Source of the DNA: Amaranthus tricolor
Lineage: Eukaryota > Streptophyta > Magnoliopsida > Caryophyllales > Amaranthaceae
Assembly (NCBI RefSeq): GCF_026212465.1
Contig: NC_080057.1
Span: 19,104,983-19,168,982 of the forward strand
Reading direction: 5' to 3'
DNA length: 64,000 nucleotides
In this document: positions 1 through 12,203 of the stretch, piece by piece
How the letters are laid out: each line of letters starts with the position of its first letter
Numbering within the stretch: position 1 is the stretch's first letter
The notes under the pieces: model-generated
Databases searched by the model: none
The model's input: only the letters and a program-made list of their open reading frames with translations
What the model was told of the DNA's origin: nothing
Translations under genes and position numbers: made by a program

Positions 1-534
1 CCAAATTCATTGGGACAAAGGAAGTATCACACAATTTACACCATTTCATTTGGAAGTATAGGAGTCTCAAAATTTCAAGCAGATAAAACCCATTGACAAG
101 GAATTCCAAAGTCTAACAGATAGAGGCATGTTGTTATTCCCCTTAGGAAACATGAAGATAAAAAAAGGGAAATGATATATACAACCCTGTATATAAGAAA
201 GAATCTTGTATTTTTTTAATGTTAATATTATTTTTGCTTTGAAAACATAATATTTTAATCATATTTTATTATTTTATCATTAATTCTATTGGGAATTTTA
301 AATAACTATAAAATATATTAATTGCTCCCAATTTCTATGCTAGTTTCTCTTAAAAAGCAAAAATTATTGATAATAAATAGAATTTGTTAATTTTTAAGTA
401 CAGTCGGCTGCAAATATCATTACCCTAAAAAAATGGATTTTGAGGGGGTATTAGACATGGGCTAAGTTGAAATTGAATAATTTTAAGAGCTATTATGCAA
501 GCAACATGTATCAGCAATTTCCAAGTTTCCTTAC
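1..534 (-). other. Intron 4 of the TM9 gene, running off the window
   Basis: This AT-rich stretch follows the splice donor of exon 4 (GTAAGG on the minus strand, just below base 535). I see no further exon. The next TM9 exons must lie to the left of the window. The reverse complement of the first ~25 bases (CTTTGTCCCAATGAATTTGG) resembles the conserved ends of Stowaway-like MITEs, but only one end is visible. Confidence 0.5.
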
Positions 535-3500
535 ATAAGAAGAAGTTGAGTGCCACATCCAAGTACGGCACAAAAGAGAGGCAGTAATTTGGGGCATCTG
601 TTAACATCACCATCAATGCATGCCCATCCAATCTCTCTATCGTCTTCATCTCCATTAAAATACCTAGAATAAAAAATGATCAACAATTCACCGAGGAGAA
701 CCAGAATTCAGCCTGGAAACGCAAGACTTGAACAAATAGCACATGTAACAACAGCAAATGATAGATTACTTCTTCAAATCACTCTGGATATTCCACCAAT
801 ATAGCATAGCAAGTAATCCCATCGAAAGTAATATGATAACGACTGAATTAATGATTGAAAACCAGTGAAGCTGCTGAATTGGGGGCAGGAAAGAAGCCTT
901 TGAATATCTTCTCATTCTGTTTGCAAATGGAATAGATGTTTTGTTCCATTTTGCAGAGTAAGTAAACTTCACATCAATTTCAGCATCCTCTGTTATGTCG
1001 ACAACATGATTGGGGTCACTGAAAGCAAGCACTTCTATAACATGATTGCCATTATATAAGACATCAAACTGAACATGAGTGAAAAGATAAAACCTCGGCC
1101 CTTTCACATCGAGACTTAGGCTCGCCTTTTCAACTTTCCCAATGTATCCCCAAAGTGGGAGGTCGTCATAGTACATCTGAAAGTAAAAGTCTCTTTGAAT
1201 TGCGTCACGAAATTTTACAACTTCCTCTTTATTAAGTGTTTTAGCGCACAATATTTCCACCACTTTCATCTCCTGGAACTTCATCTCATATCGACTGTTC
1301 GTCAAACGATCACCGCTTAGAACCTCCCCCAATGACTCCTTCCTTCTGACCATAGGATCTGCAAACAAGACATGAACAGCCAAATTCAGTTTAGCTTCCT
1401 TGAAATTCTTACAAAGGCTTATTTACACAATGCCAATCAATGAATAGATAAGCTTACAAGACCAATAAGACTATATGCCCTTAGTTCATGTTACAGTCTT
1501 ACAGAACAAGCAGTCGTAACGTAGCCAAACATATTACAGAATTCACTTAAACTAGTAGAAATAGTTGGAAAAAGAGTCATTTTTTGGTGCAGGATCCAAA
1601 ATAATGCAGCACCATGTTTGGTTGGTCAACACCACAGGAGAGAAAAAAGTGAGCCATCTAGCAGAGCTACTTTAGATGTCTAAAAGCATAGGTATGAACT
1701 CACAAATTTTTTTTGTTGAATTGGACAGCATAAAAGTGTGATCTTGGCAACTTATTATCACTAAAATAATTTCACAAAGTCTCCTTATTTCAGTACTCTA
1801 CAATCTTCAAAACAATACACTATTTGCTAATTACAAAGAACATATTGCTTCAATTAACCTAAACAATTATATTATCGTCTCTTCTCAAAACTCCATCCTT
1901 GCACACCCTAGAAGGAAGCCTAGGTGAGATTCATAGTTTCCAATATCACTGGGGAACAAGAGATGGAGAGAAGCAACAAGCCAATGTGAACTTCCGCTAA
2001 AGTATGCTCAAAACAGTAGGGGTGCGCATCTGTAAACTAGAAATGAGTTTTCTATTTTTTATGCACTCTGCAAGAACATGATTATAAACGGAAAAAAATG
2101 GCAAATTTGTTTGCTAAATAATAAGGATCCAATATTCTACAAATATTTTGATTGAAAATGCTTTAATTGAAAAACAATTAACCAACCTGGACGGCAGAAT
2201 GGCAGGTCAAAGTATTCATATATCTCACTGCAAGGATAAAAAAACAATATCAAATTTCCTCACATACTTGCAGAAATACCCACAGCACAAGTGCAGAACT
2301 AAACTATGTTTACCCTAAAATATAATGTTAGATATGGGGGAAGTAAAGGATATAAACACCAAAAACAACAAAATCAAATGAAAATTTTTACCAAGTCAGA
2401 AAGAATACCACTTGCATGAGAAGAAACAACAGCTTTCTATTACCCTATTGACATTAGTGGCTCACCCCTAGCAGGAGTTTAGAAGGGTTGAATGAAGGTA
2501 ATATTCCGTTACCCCAATGCCACAGGTAGAAGATTTTGCAAAAACAATTCGAAATGTTGCAGATACCACCTAGGTATTTCTACTCAAGACTAGGGAATAA
2601 GAATAATATCCCATCTACATCTCAACACTGGGTGTTTATTTGGGAGATTTGGGACATGAGACCTGGCTACTCAAGCATTACTATCTATGTACTCCCCCTC
2701 CTCAGCAAGGGAGATTTTGTGCATGTTCAATGTTAAGATTAATGGTGACTTGAGTGCACCAAATTGATATGTGCATTCATGGGTTGGAATCTTATGAGAA
2801 TGTTAATCGTTTGTTTAAGTGAGTAACTTATTGTGTGTGATTGATGATGGAGTTTAAGTGCATAGATTAATTCATGAAGTTGTGAAGGTAATAAAGTGTG
2901 ACTTAATATGGTTGATGAATGATGGATTTATGAATAAAAACGTCAGTTAATTTGCTGCTATATTAAGTGCTCGAACAAGGCATGTCTAGAATCCTAAGTG
3001 CCTTGAACGAGCACATGGTTGAGAAGAAGTCAGAAGCATCAGACTAGGCTGTGCTTGAACGAACGAGCATCAGGCAGAAGGTTAGAGGCTGCAGTTGGGA
3101 AGCTGCTCGAACGAGCGCCTGTATGGCTCAAACGAGCAGTGCTGATCAGTGGCATAGGATCCTGTTTCTTCGACTGTTTACGTTCTAAAGATGATTAATA
3201 TGTTATTAATCCTAGTATTAAGACTGAATACTCATTGAATGTAATTAGCACTATAAATAGAGAGCTCTCATGTACATCCAAACACATCAAACACAAAGCC
3301 CAAGCCTAAACACATAGCCTTTGCATTCTCTTACATCATTTGTAATACTTCATTGTAAGAGTTGTAATTCTCCATTATAATATAAACAGGAAGCTACACA
3401 CCACAGAGGACGTAGCCATCATTGAGAGAACCTCCTTAAATCTTTGTGTTCTTTTGCATTATTTTATTTCCTTTAAACATTGTCAATTCATTGAAATTAT

Positions 3501-4449
3501 ATTCGTTCATCGAGGTGCTTCAATCCTTTGCGATCTTGGTGACATTAGAGCTTAAGTTTTGAACTTAGACTCTAATCAAGCAATTATTTCATTCAACATG
3601 TTCGACCGTACGGGACCCCAAAAATAAAGGGGACTTAAAACAATTATGACGTATATGCTAAGTATTTAAAGATACAAAGTTATTAGAATCGTACTAGAAT
3701 TTTTGAAATTACACGGGCCTTCAAAAAGTTTATCAATTTTTGCTCCGCCGCTGCTCCTCAGGACATGTATGGTGAGACTTTCTCTCTCAAATTATGAAGT
3801 CTCATGTCTATATCCCTCTAACAACTAAGGGATTTTCTATATCTAAGTCTCATGTCCAAGTCCCACTTAAAATGTCCCTCAAATAGGCTTTCTATACACC
3901 CAAAAACAAAAATGTTAGTTGCAGCATTCTGCCACTTTACAAATACTGGATGCCCATACAAATATTGAATATCTGAAAAAAAATTATCTATAATTAAAAC
4001 AGTGATAGATATGTATGCCCATTTAACCAAGAAACTCAAAGCAAAAGAAGACATTGATAGATTAGTATGCCCATTTAACTACGAAACTCAAGGCAAAAAC
4101 TTTCAAAACCCAAATCAACTGAAAGTCTCAATAAGGCAATCTAGAGTTGATTATGCAACATGCTTCAAAGAAATGCATAAACAATAAAAAGAAATGAAAT
4201 AAAAAAGCATATAATAAGTGAATAACAATTAAATTGAACGGAAGAAAATGGGAAATTTGAGGGTTACCTAGGATTATTCAAGGGACCAATTTTGTTGACA
4301 AAAAGAGGGACTTGATCTCCAACATTATAGTGATGATCTAGGGGAGAATTAGAGGAAGAAAGGAGAGGAAGAACCCAATAAATAGTTGAAATGATAACTA
4401 TAAAATATGATACTATGATAATTAGCAAGAAAATTGGGATCTTTGACAT
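535..4449 (-). CDS. Transmembrane 9 superfamily (nonaspanin/EMP70) protein, 5' part, exons 1-4
   Basis: Nonaspanins are nine-span membrane proteins of Golgi and endosomes with a long lumenal N-terminus. Four exons splice in phase: 4268-4449 (ATG at 4449), 2187-2227, 770-1358 and 535-663, giving about 314 codons of a protein that is usually 590-660 residues long. Exon 1 encodes a hydrophobic signal sequence (MSKIPIFLLIIIVSYF) and the family motif VPLFVNKIGPLNNP. Exon 2 continues it as YEYFDLPFCRP. Exon 3 has ESLGEVLSGDRL, FYFQMYYDDLPLWGYIGKVE and IDVKFTYSAKWN, then the first membrane span beginning HWFSIINSVVIILL. Exon 4 begins YFNGDEDDREIGW and ends GCGTQLLL. The apparent stop at 766 lies inside intron 3, so the frame is open and not truncated. 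The longer frame upstream of 4449 would need a TTG start, so I chose the ATG. Exon 4 has Cys residues at sites where I expect other residues. The paralog is not assignable. Confidence 0.88.
2731..3591 (+). mobile_element. Solo LTR with 5-bp target duplication, in TM9 intron 1
   Basis: An 861-bp segment begins TGTTAAGATT and ends AATTATTTCA, so it has the TG...CA ends of an LTR. It is bordered by the direct repeat TTCAA (2726-2730 and 3592-3596), the 5-bp duplication of LTR-retrotransposon insertion. A TATA box (CTATAAATAG, 3251-3260) sits in the middle, upstream of a typical R/U5-like stretch, which fixes the orientation as plus, opposite to the host gene. No internal domain remains, so it arose by LTR-LTR recombination. 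The U5-like wording (GAGGACGTAGCC) recalls plant Copia LTRs, but that assignment is inference. Confidence 0.8.
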
Positions 4450-4689
4450 GGCTTTTAGCTGCTTTTCTATAATGAGCAATCAGATAATCTACTTTTTTTG
4501 TGTTTGGGAAGAACTGTTGGGGATTCTCTGGTTTCTCTTCAATTACAATGGCGTCAAAATTTTAGCTCAAAAATACTACAGTCACTGTACTCAATCCCCA
4601 TTAATCAAGACACTTCGGATTTTAGTTTTCCTCACCCGATTTCCACTCTTACATTTTTTTCGAATGTTCATTTGTTTCACTTTATTCAT

Positions 4690-5890
4690 TTCACGGAAAT
4701 TCGACATTGTACCACAAACTTTCATAAAATGACAGTGATAATATTATTGTAAAATTTTATAATAATATTCACTTTATATCTTATCTAATTATTGTAGCAT
4801 TTTCAATTAAATTGTGGTCAATTTCTGTCTAATTCATCATTTTGACGTTTCTACCCCTACTAATTGTTGGTTGTTGTCTTTATAATTTGCTCTAAATCAT
4901 TTTTATGCTCTCAAATGTTTAATTCACCAGTTTGACGTTTAATTTATATTTAATTCATCAACACTCTTAAATGCCGTAACAATTTTGTTTTCATTCAAGT
5001 TGTTGACATTTTTGACAAAAGGTGCCTTAAGCACTATTACATAAGCCATAATAATGTACTTAACTAGGAATCTAGGATTATAAAGCTCAAAATGTGCATC
5101 TGAAGCACTTATACATATGGGGTTGAACAAAGTTTGGTCTAAACCGCAAACCAAATCGAACCAAACTGTAATTTTAATATGTGGTCTGATCTACGGTCTA
5201 AACGTTATGATCTGGTTTTTCAAAAAAAATAACGGTTTACGTTTTGGTCCCAGTTTTTTATTTTCACATCAGACCAGATCAAACCATACTATGACCAAAA
5301 ATCATAATTTTTTGAAAAAAATATGTTGCTATCTAGGTATTTTGAGATTTAGTTATATTTTGTGATTGTGGTTACGAAAATATATGTATAAACACATATA
5401 TTAATTTGTGAAAAATATAAAAATAAAAAACCATAGACCTGACCAGACGTTGTAGAACGGTTTGGTCCGGTCCAGTCTGGTGATTTTAAACGGTCCAATT
5501 TAATCTGGAAAATTTTCAGATGTCAGACCAGACCAAACCGAACCGTTTGCATTCCTAAATACATATGTACTTAACTAGGGTAAATTATAAAGACAACAAT
5601 GTGAATGAAAACATCGTTACAACATTTGAGAGTGTTGATGAATTAAACGATGAATTAAACATTTGAGACATAAAAATGGTTTCGGGAAAATTATAAAGAC
5701 AACAACCAATACTTAATACGGGTAGAATTGTCAAAATGGTGAATTAGATGGAACTTGATAAGAATTTAACATAAAATGCTATGGCAGTTAGATAAGGCAT
5801 AAACTGGATGTTACCATGTGAAAAAATCTTCAAAAGTACTATTACTAACATTTCATGAAAGTTCGATGCTACCATATAAAAAATTCCTTT
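4690..5890. repeat. Long inverted-repeat (foldback or MULE-type) element
   Basis: The segment about 4700-5000 is the diverged reverse complement of about 5575-5885. For example, TTGGTTGTTGTCTTTATAAT on the left matches the right arm on the other strand, as do the stretches around CAAATGTTTAATTCA and AACTTTCAT. Arms are about 300-400 bp. The small ORFs here lie inside the arms and encode nothing I recognise. A hAT-like element (5120-5559) is nested near the centre. Ends and target duplication are not resolved. Confidence 0.6.
5120..5559. mobile_element. hAT-like non-autonomous element with 8-bp target duplication
   Basis: A 440-bp segment is bordered by the direct repeat TACATATG (5112-5119 and 5560-5567), the 8-bp duplication expected of hAT transposition. 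The ends are imperfect inverted repeats: the left end begins GGGTTGAACAAAGTTTGG, and the right end read on the other strand contains GGAATGCAAACGGTTCGG. The interior is rich in GGTTTGGTC/GGTCCGGTC wording and its complement, a common trait of small plant hAT derivatives. No transposase is encoded. Confidence 0.65.
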
Positions 5891-5895
5891 ATTTT

Positions 5896-6577
5896 AATCT
5901 CATCTAACTTATTCTCTTTTGACTTGATTTTAAAAAGTCAACCTTTAATTCGTCTGCAAATAAATGTCTAATTTTACGTTTATTCTAAAAAGATCTAACT
6001 TTTTTATTCCTATATGCAATGAAAGACCCAAAAAGTCAAAGTTGTTTAACTTTATAAAACTTGAAACAAAAAAAAAAAAAAAACTAAATGCCCAACTCCT
6101 TTACCAAGCAATCATCTCCTACATTACTCCATCCACCACCATCAAGCAACCCCTCTACCAAACAACCACCTCCTACCTGTCACCTTATCAGCACATACCG
6201 TGACCAGAAGGTAGAAGTTTCAGGTAAACTTTGTCAGCCCTACAACAACTACACCTGCAATAAGAAAAAAGAAGATAGCGAAAAAGAGAAATTCAATCAA
6301 TCAATGCAACAAAAACGACATAATAATAAATAATATAATCAATCGACTAGATGCACCTTCAATCATCATAAATAAGCCAAAATCAATGCAATCACTAGCC
6401 AATTTACAATTCAATCAACAATATAATAAAAACATTCAAATCAATCGATAGCAACACAACAAAAGAAGATTGAAAAAGTGAGAAATTTTTTTTTTTAAAA
6501 AAAAAAAACTTAAACTTGATTATTGGCACATTAAGAACACAAGTATATAAATATTAAAATTTAGGGATATTCTATAT
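5896..6577. other. No gene seen; AT-rich spacer with a poly-A run
   Basis: Low-complexity, AT-rich DNA with a run of A at about 6068-6082 and an A/T-rich patch at 6486-6508. Short ORFs are chance openings. Nothing supports a gene. Confidence 0.5.
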
Positions 6578-7875
6578 GGTTAGCACCAACTATGGCAAAA
6601 GGCAAGTGGTAGCAATTCTTAAAATTTTTTCCACAAAATGACACTCAACTCTTGGAAAATTAACTACAGTAACATTATGGGGGTAAAAACGTTTAATTTT
6701 CATGGAAATGACCATTTTACCCCAGTTTCATTTCATTAAAAGTCAGAACCTTATTCCTCTTCCATTCAACGTGTTCTTCCTTCTCCATTACTGTTTTTCT
6801 TCCTCTTCAACCTTAAACCATGTCCTCATATTCCATACACTCAAGAATTTCTTCAAGACCTCCAATAATGGCGACAAACATGGACAACAAAGAGATTAAT
6901 GTTGTTAGATGTAGGTATAGCAACGGCCAACAAGCACGGATTTTGGAAGTTAGGGTTTCAAATTCGAGTGCTAACCCATTGAGGGGCTGTGGATTAATTG
7001 ACTCCTGCAACTTCTTAAGACTCCTAACAGAGTTCATCCAGTTTGTTTCCTCTTCAACCTCTACAATACAAACTACTATCATTTCCTCAGTAGAAAAATT
7101 TGCAAACATCTTAAACAAGTCATCATCCCAATCCAGTTATTGAACCTCATTGTTAAACATATAATAAAATTAAGGCTGTAAAGGCATTTCCTTCCCTGCT
7201 TTAATGCAATCACTTTCCCAATCCAAAATCAAGTCTAAAGGGTCTCTCTATCTTTATGATAAATAGTTAAATCTTGTTCAATATCGTTCCATTTAAACCT
7301 TAGGACCACTCGTTCCTCCATTCTATAAAAAAAACCAAATTGTTATTGTAGCTATGCAAACCCTAATTTTGCATTCAAAAATAAATGGTCAAACCCTAAT
7401 TATGCAGACAAAATACGAATACATTCTATTGTGCATATGCAAACCCTAATTTTGCAAACAAAAAAAAACAAATAATCAAACGAAACAGAGAGAAGAAAAC
7501 ATACCTGATGACAAATGGCTGAGATTACAATTGATGAAGATGATAAACACTAAAACAACGAGAAAGAGATGGTGATGAAGATGATGAAAACGCACACGTC
7601 AATTCACAGAGATTTTGGTTGTAAGAGAAGATGAAAGCGATAAGAAATTTGGATGGAATTCAAAATGAAGAAGATAATCTTTATTAAATACCAAAAAAAG
7701 AGCAGGGAAGTTGGGAATTATTAGGGGTAATTATGACTTTTACCAAACTTGACAGAATTTAAACGTTTATACATCCATAATGTTACTGTAGTTAATTTTC
7801 TAAGTGTTTAGTGCTATTTTGTGAAAAAATTTAAGAATTGCTATCACTCGCCTTTTGTTATAGTTGGTGCTTACC
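6578..7875. mobile_element. MULE-like element with ~125-bp terminal inverted repeats
   Basis: The left end (GGTTAGCACCAAC, then about 125 bp to AAACGTTTA) matches the reverse complement of the right end (GGTAAGCACCAAC). Shared blocks include TAGCAATTCTTAAA and GAAAATTAACTACAGTAACA. Long terminal repeats of this size are typical of Mutator-like elements. No transposase is present; the interior carries gene-like sequence (see 6820-7143). Around 7500-7680 the minus strand is pyrimidine-rich and ends CATCAG/GTATGT, like a captured 5'-UTR exon. AAACCCTAAT (telo-box) words recur at 7360-7460. The flanks show no matching 9-bp duplication. The right end abuts the Athila gag exactly, so the left flank was probably lost or rearranged. 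Confidence 0.68.
6820..7143 (+). CDS. Possible captured GRF-type zinc-finger fragment in the MULE
   Basis: A 107-codon ORF starts at an ATG preceded by a pyrimidine-rich, leader-like stretch. Residues about 28-70 (from VVRCRYSNGQQARILE to ANPLRGCGLIDSCNFLRLL) have the spacing of plant GRF zinc fingers (C-x-C-G ... NPGRRF.GC ... C.FFRW), but the first Cys pair is degraded (RCRYSN) and the Arg-Arg-Phe is replaced. If so, it is a decayed fragment of a host gene carried by the element. An overlapping 101-codon frame on the minus strand (6813-7118) is probably its shadow. It could also be meaningless. Confidence 0.35.
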   Translation: MSSYSIHSRISSRPPIMATNMDNKEINVVRCRYSNGQQARILEVRVSNSSANPLRGCGLIDSCNFLRLLTEFIQFVSSSTSTIQTTIISSVEKFANILNKSSSQSSY

Positions 7876-8334
7876 ATTTGGGTCAAAATGGGTCAAATCT
7901 CAGGAGCAGTTAGCAAATTAGAGGCTAGAGATTCAGAAAAGTTTCCATCACAAACAGAACCAAATTCAAGGATGAATGCTAGTGCGATGACTCTTAGAAG
8001 TGGAATAGATTTGCAAGGTAATGAGAGAACCATAGCAAGAGATAAAGAACTCCAAGAAGAAACTGTTGTGCATGAACCTTCATCTTCAAAAGATCAAGCA
8101 CCCCTGTCACAAGAAGAGAAGAATGTTACAACTGCACCTTTACCACAATATGAAGTGGTTCCACCTTTTCCAAAGGCATTAAAGGAAAGGAAAAACCATG
8201 AAGCTGACAAGGACATCTATGAGGTTTTCAAGAAGTGTGAAGTAAACATCCCTCTCTTAGATGCTTTGAAGCAAATTCCAAGATATGCCAAATTCCTTAA
8301 GAACTTTGTACGGCAAAGAGAAAGCAAAGATTAA
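7876..8334 (+). pseudogene. Athila gag, C-terminal remnant
   Basis: The frame opens directly at the MULE border and shows the gag tail typical of the clade: MGQISGAVSKLEARDSEKFP, then MNASAMTLRSG. After a charged linker the frame stops at 8332-8334 (after RQRESKD) and the protease continues in another frame. The N-terminal gag (capsid and zinc knuckle) is missing from this strand. The protein would be the nucleocapsid-like part that packages element RNA; as it stands it has no start codon of its own. Confidence 0.75.
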
Positions 8335-8351
8335 AGGGAATTCAAAAGGTG

Positions 8352-9093
8352 AAGATGAGTGAGCACATTTCAGCCATATTTCAAAGAAAGTTACCGCCTA
8401 AATGTGGAGATCGAGGTATGTTTACTGTCCCTTGCATTATAGGTGAGCTTACATCTCAAAAAGCCATGTTAGACGTAGGGGAACAATCAATGTAATTCCA
8501 CATTCACTATATAAGTCTTTGAAACTTGGTACATTGCATGAAACAAGTGTTGTGATACAATTAGCTAACAGGTTTAATGCATATCCTAAGGGAATAGTAG
8601 AGGATGTCTTAGTTAAAGTAGGGGATCTTATATTTCCTGCAGATTTTTAAATTTTAAATATGGACATGATAAACATGCAGCACCTATCTTGCTAGGTAGA
8701 CCTTTCATGAAAACTGCCAAGACTAAGAATGATGTAGATGCAGCATCACTTACCATGGAATTTGATGGTAGTAAGGTAGAGGTTGACATTAATGAATCTA
8801 TGAAATTTCCGCCTAAGGACCATTCTTGTTTTGCTATTGATTTAGTTGATATATCTATTCAAGATATGTTTGATATAGATGGCCAAGATAAACTCACGGT
8901 GGCCATTGAGCATGATTTGAATGAAAATAATGAGGAATATGTTTTGAGTGTTGAATTGCAGGAAGTTTTGCAAGATTTGAAGAAGCAAGAACAACTTCCA
9001 CTTCTTCCTTCTCATTTAGAGCCATTACACACTAACCACACCCAAGAAGAATTTGTTACCCTCTATTTTGCAGGCACCCAAGGTAGAACTTAA
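8352..9093 (+). pseudogene. Athila protease region, frameshifted at the active site
   Basis: The frame reads MSEHISAIFQRKLPPKCG and continues to KAMLDVG, the retropepsin-type active-site strand (family D-L/V-G-A). Immediately after it a one-base loss shifts the frame, so the expected INV.P.SLYKSL segment is readable only in the next frame (8490-8525). A second break follows near 8650. The later LGRPFMKTAKT motif (from 8689) and acidic linker lead towards RT. The enzyme would have matured the polyprotein but is inactive as written. Confidence 0.7.
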
Positions 9094-11900
9094 GCCATTA
9101 CCCGAACATCTAAAGTATGTATAACTTGGGGAGAATGAGACCTTGCCATTAATTATTTCAAGCAAGTTGACAAGAGAGTAAGAGAACAAGTTGGTTGAAG
9201 TCCTAAAGCAACATAAGGAGGCCATGGGATGGTCGATTGCAGACATCAAGGGCATAAGCCCTACTACATGCATGCATTGAATTTTGTTGGAAAATGATGC
9301 CAAGCCAGTAAGACAACCCCAAAGAAGGTTGAGCCCACCAATGATGGAGGTAGTGAAAGCTGAAATTTTGAAATTACTGCAAGCAGGTATTATTTATCCA
9401 ATTTCTTATAGTGAATGGGTAAGTCCTACTCAAGTGGTGCCAAAGAAAACTGGTGTTACTGTAGTGAAGAACCAAAATGGTGAGTTGGTTCCAACACGCA
9501 TTCAAAATGGATGGCATGTATGCATTGATTACCGTAGGCTAAACGCGGTGACTAGGAAAGACCACTTTCCATTGCCTTTTATCGATCAAATGCTAGAAAG
9601 GCTTTCTAGTCACGCATTTTATTGTTTCTTAGATGGATATTCAGGTTATTTGCAGGTACCTATTGCTCCAGAAGATCAAGAAAAGACAACATTCACATGC
9701 CCATTCGACACATTTGCTTATAGGCGCATGCCTTTTGGACTTTGTAGTGCACCTGCTACATTCCAAAGGTGTATGGTGAGTATCTTTTCTGAATTTATAG
9801 AAGACTTGGTGGAAGTATTCATGGATGACTTCACAATCCATGGAGACACATTTGATGAATGTTTGAATCATCTTACATTAGTACTTAGGAGATGCATAGA
9901 CACTAATCTCGTGCTAAACTCGAAAAAATGCCATTTTATGGTTGAACAAGGAATTGTGCTTGGTCATGTAGTGTCTGCAAAGGGTATCGAGGTAGATAAG
10001 GCAAAAATTGACATCATACAATCTTTACCCTATCCCTATGTTCGAGAAATACGATCTTTTCTTGGTCATGCAGGTTTCTTTCGTAGGTTTATTGAAGGCT
10101 TCTCCAAGATTGCAGTTCCATTATGCAGGTTGTTGTAAAAGGATATAGAGTTCATTTTTTATGAAAGTTACAAGAAGGCGTTTGATACGCTAAAGAATAA
10201 ACTCATATCAGCTCCAATCATTCAACCCCCAATTTGGTCACTTCCATTTGAGATTATGTGTGACGCAAGTGACTATGCTATTGGGGCCATGCTAGGACAA
10301 AGAATAGGAAGGATTCCACATGCTATATATTACGCGTCAATGACCTTGAATGAGGCTCAACACAACTATTCAACCACTGAAAAAGAGTTTTTAGCGGTAG
10401 TATTTTCATTAGAAAAGTTTAGATCTTATTTACTTGGTACAAAGGTTATTATTGTATATACTGACTATGCAGCCGTACGTCACTTGATGACAAAGAAAGA
10501 GGCAACGCCAAGATTAATAAGATGAATTCTTTTGTTAAGTGAGTTTGATTTGGAAGTAAAAGACAAAAAAGGCACAGAAAACGTGGTAGCAGATCATTTA
10601 AGCAGGGTCACACCACATGAAAGCATGCATTCAAACAAAGATGTCTCATTGAAATATAACATTCGTGAAGAATTTCCAGATGAGCAACTATTCGCAGTCA
10701 AGGCTTATAATCCATGGTATGCTAATGTTGTAAATTTTCTTGTGTCTGGCAGGTTTCCCACAGATTTCACAAAATCTCAAAAAGACAAGCTAAGAAGTGA
10801 CGCAAAACACTACATTTGGGACGATCCATACCTATGGAAACAGTGTGGGGATCAAATCATACGGAGGTATGTCCCTAATGGTGAGGTAATATCAATTTTA
10901 AAATTTTGTCATTCATATGCTTGTGGAGGCCATTTCGGACCTAGGAGGACAGCAAGGAAAATTTTAGACTGTGGATTTTATTAGCCTAGTTTGAATAGAG
11001 ACGCTTACTACTTTTGTAAGTCATGTGATAAGTGTCAAAGAGTAGGGAATATTTCTCAAAGGAATGGGATGCCACAACAACCTCTTTTATATTGTGAAAT
11101 CTTTGAGGTATGGGGCATCGATTTTATAGGACCATTTCCCAAGTCTTTTGGTTTTATTTATATATTAGTAGTTGTTGATTATGTCTCGAAATGGGTGGAA
11201 GCAAAGGCCGCCCGAACTGATGATTCTAGAGTTGTTGCAGATTTTATCAAAGCTAACATCTTTTCTAGGTTTGGAATTCCAAGAGCTTTGATAAGTGATA
11301 AGGGAACTCATTTTTGCAACCAAACCATTGGGGCTTTATTAAAAAAATATCATGTGACACACAAGATATCCACCGCTTACCATCAACAAATAAATGGGCA
11401 AGCAGAAGTATCAAATAGAGAAATCAAGTCCATCTTGGAAAAGACGGTCAATCCGAATAGAAAAGATTGGAGTTTAAGGTTGGATGATACACTATGGGCA
11501 TACAGGACAGCCTACAAAACACCAATTGGAATGTCACCATACCGTCTTGTTTTCGGGAAAGCCTGTCACTTACCTGTTGAGTTAGAACATAAGGCGTATT
11601 GGGCTGTAAAGTGTGTCAACATGAGCTTAGAAGAGTCCGGTTTGCATAGAAAATTACAGCTACAAGAGTTGGAAGAAATTAGAAATGAGGCTTATGAGAA
11701 TGCTGAAATCTACACAGCAAAGACTAAGGCTTGGCATGATAAGATGATAAGTAGGAAGACCTTTAAAGTCGGTCAAAAGGTTCTTCTATTCCAATCCCGC
11801 GTTCGTTTATTTCCAGGAAAGCTGAGGTCCCTTTGGATAGGACCATTCATAGTTGTCACAAGTGTTTCCACATGGAGCTATGGAAATTTAAAGTGAAGAA
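9094..11900 (+). pseudogene. Athila pol: RT, RNase H and integrase, three nonsense codons and a late frameshift
   Basis: From 9284 to about 11860 a single frame encodes RT (VCIDYRRLNAVTRKDHFPLP; catalytic VFMDDF intact; FLGHAGFFRRFIEGFSKIA), RNase H (MCDASDYAIGAMLGQ, ALEKF-like region, TENVVADHLSRV) and integrase (zinc-finger part with CDKCQRVG, core [11 protein letters not shown], then ISDKGTHF and the later Glu region, then [20 protein letters not shown]). It is cut by stops at 10136, 10523 and 10982. The last two sit where Trp is expected, so they look like G-to-A changes of TGG. Near 11863 one base is missing, shifting the frame at the C-terminus. Upstream (9094-9284) decayed linker sequence precedes RT. 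This replicated and integrated the element; it is now dead. Confidence 0.85.
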
Positions 11901-12203
11901 ACTTCTAAAATCTTCAAGGTAAATGGAAAGATTGAAGCCATACTATGAAGGTTTTCAGCCGAAGGATGTGGAAGAACAAAGCTTAGAGGATCCGGTTTAC
12001 TGAGGCATCGGAAGCACTAAGTCGTGCCAATGACATTAAATATATATAGCTTCTCGGTAGGCAACCCGAGTTTATGTTTGTGTTAATTTTCATTATTGTG
12101 TTTAGTTTGATTTTCTTTACATTACACATTTTATTTTATTTTCTTGTTTTATTTTTACAGGTAACCGATGCATTGAAACTAGCTAGGAGACCATTCGAAT
12201 ATA

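Noticed and set aside
766..768. Apparent stop ending a short TM9 protein
   Set aside because: The stop lies three bases into an intron; the donor GTAATC and the next exon at 535-663 keep the family reading frame.
7353..7470. AAACCCTAAT words looking like telomere repeats
   Set aside because: Only three scattered words, typical of telo-box promoter motifs, not a telomeric array.
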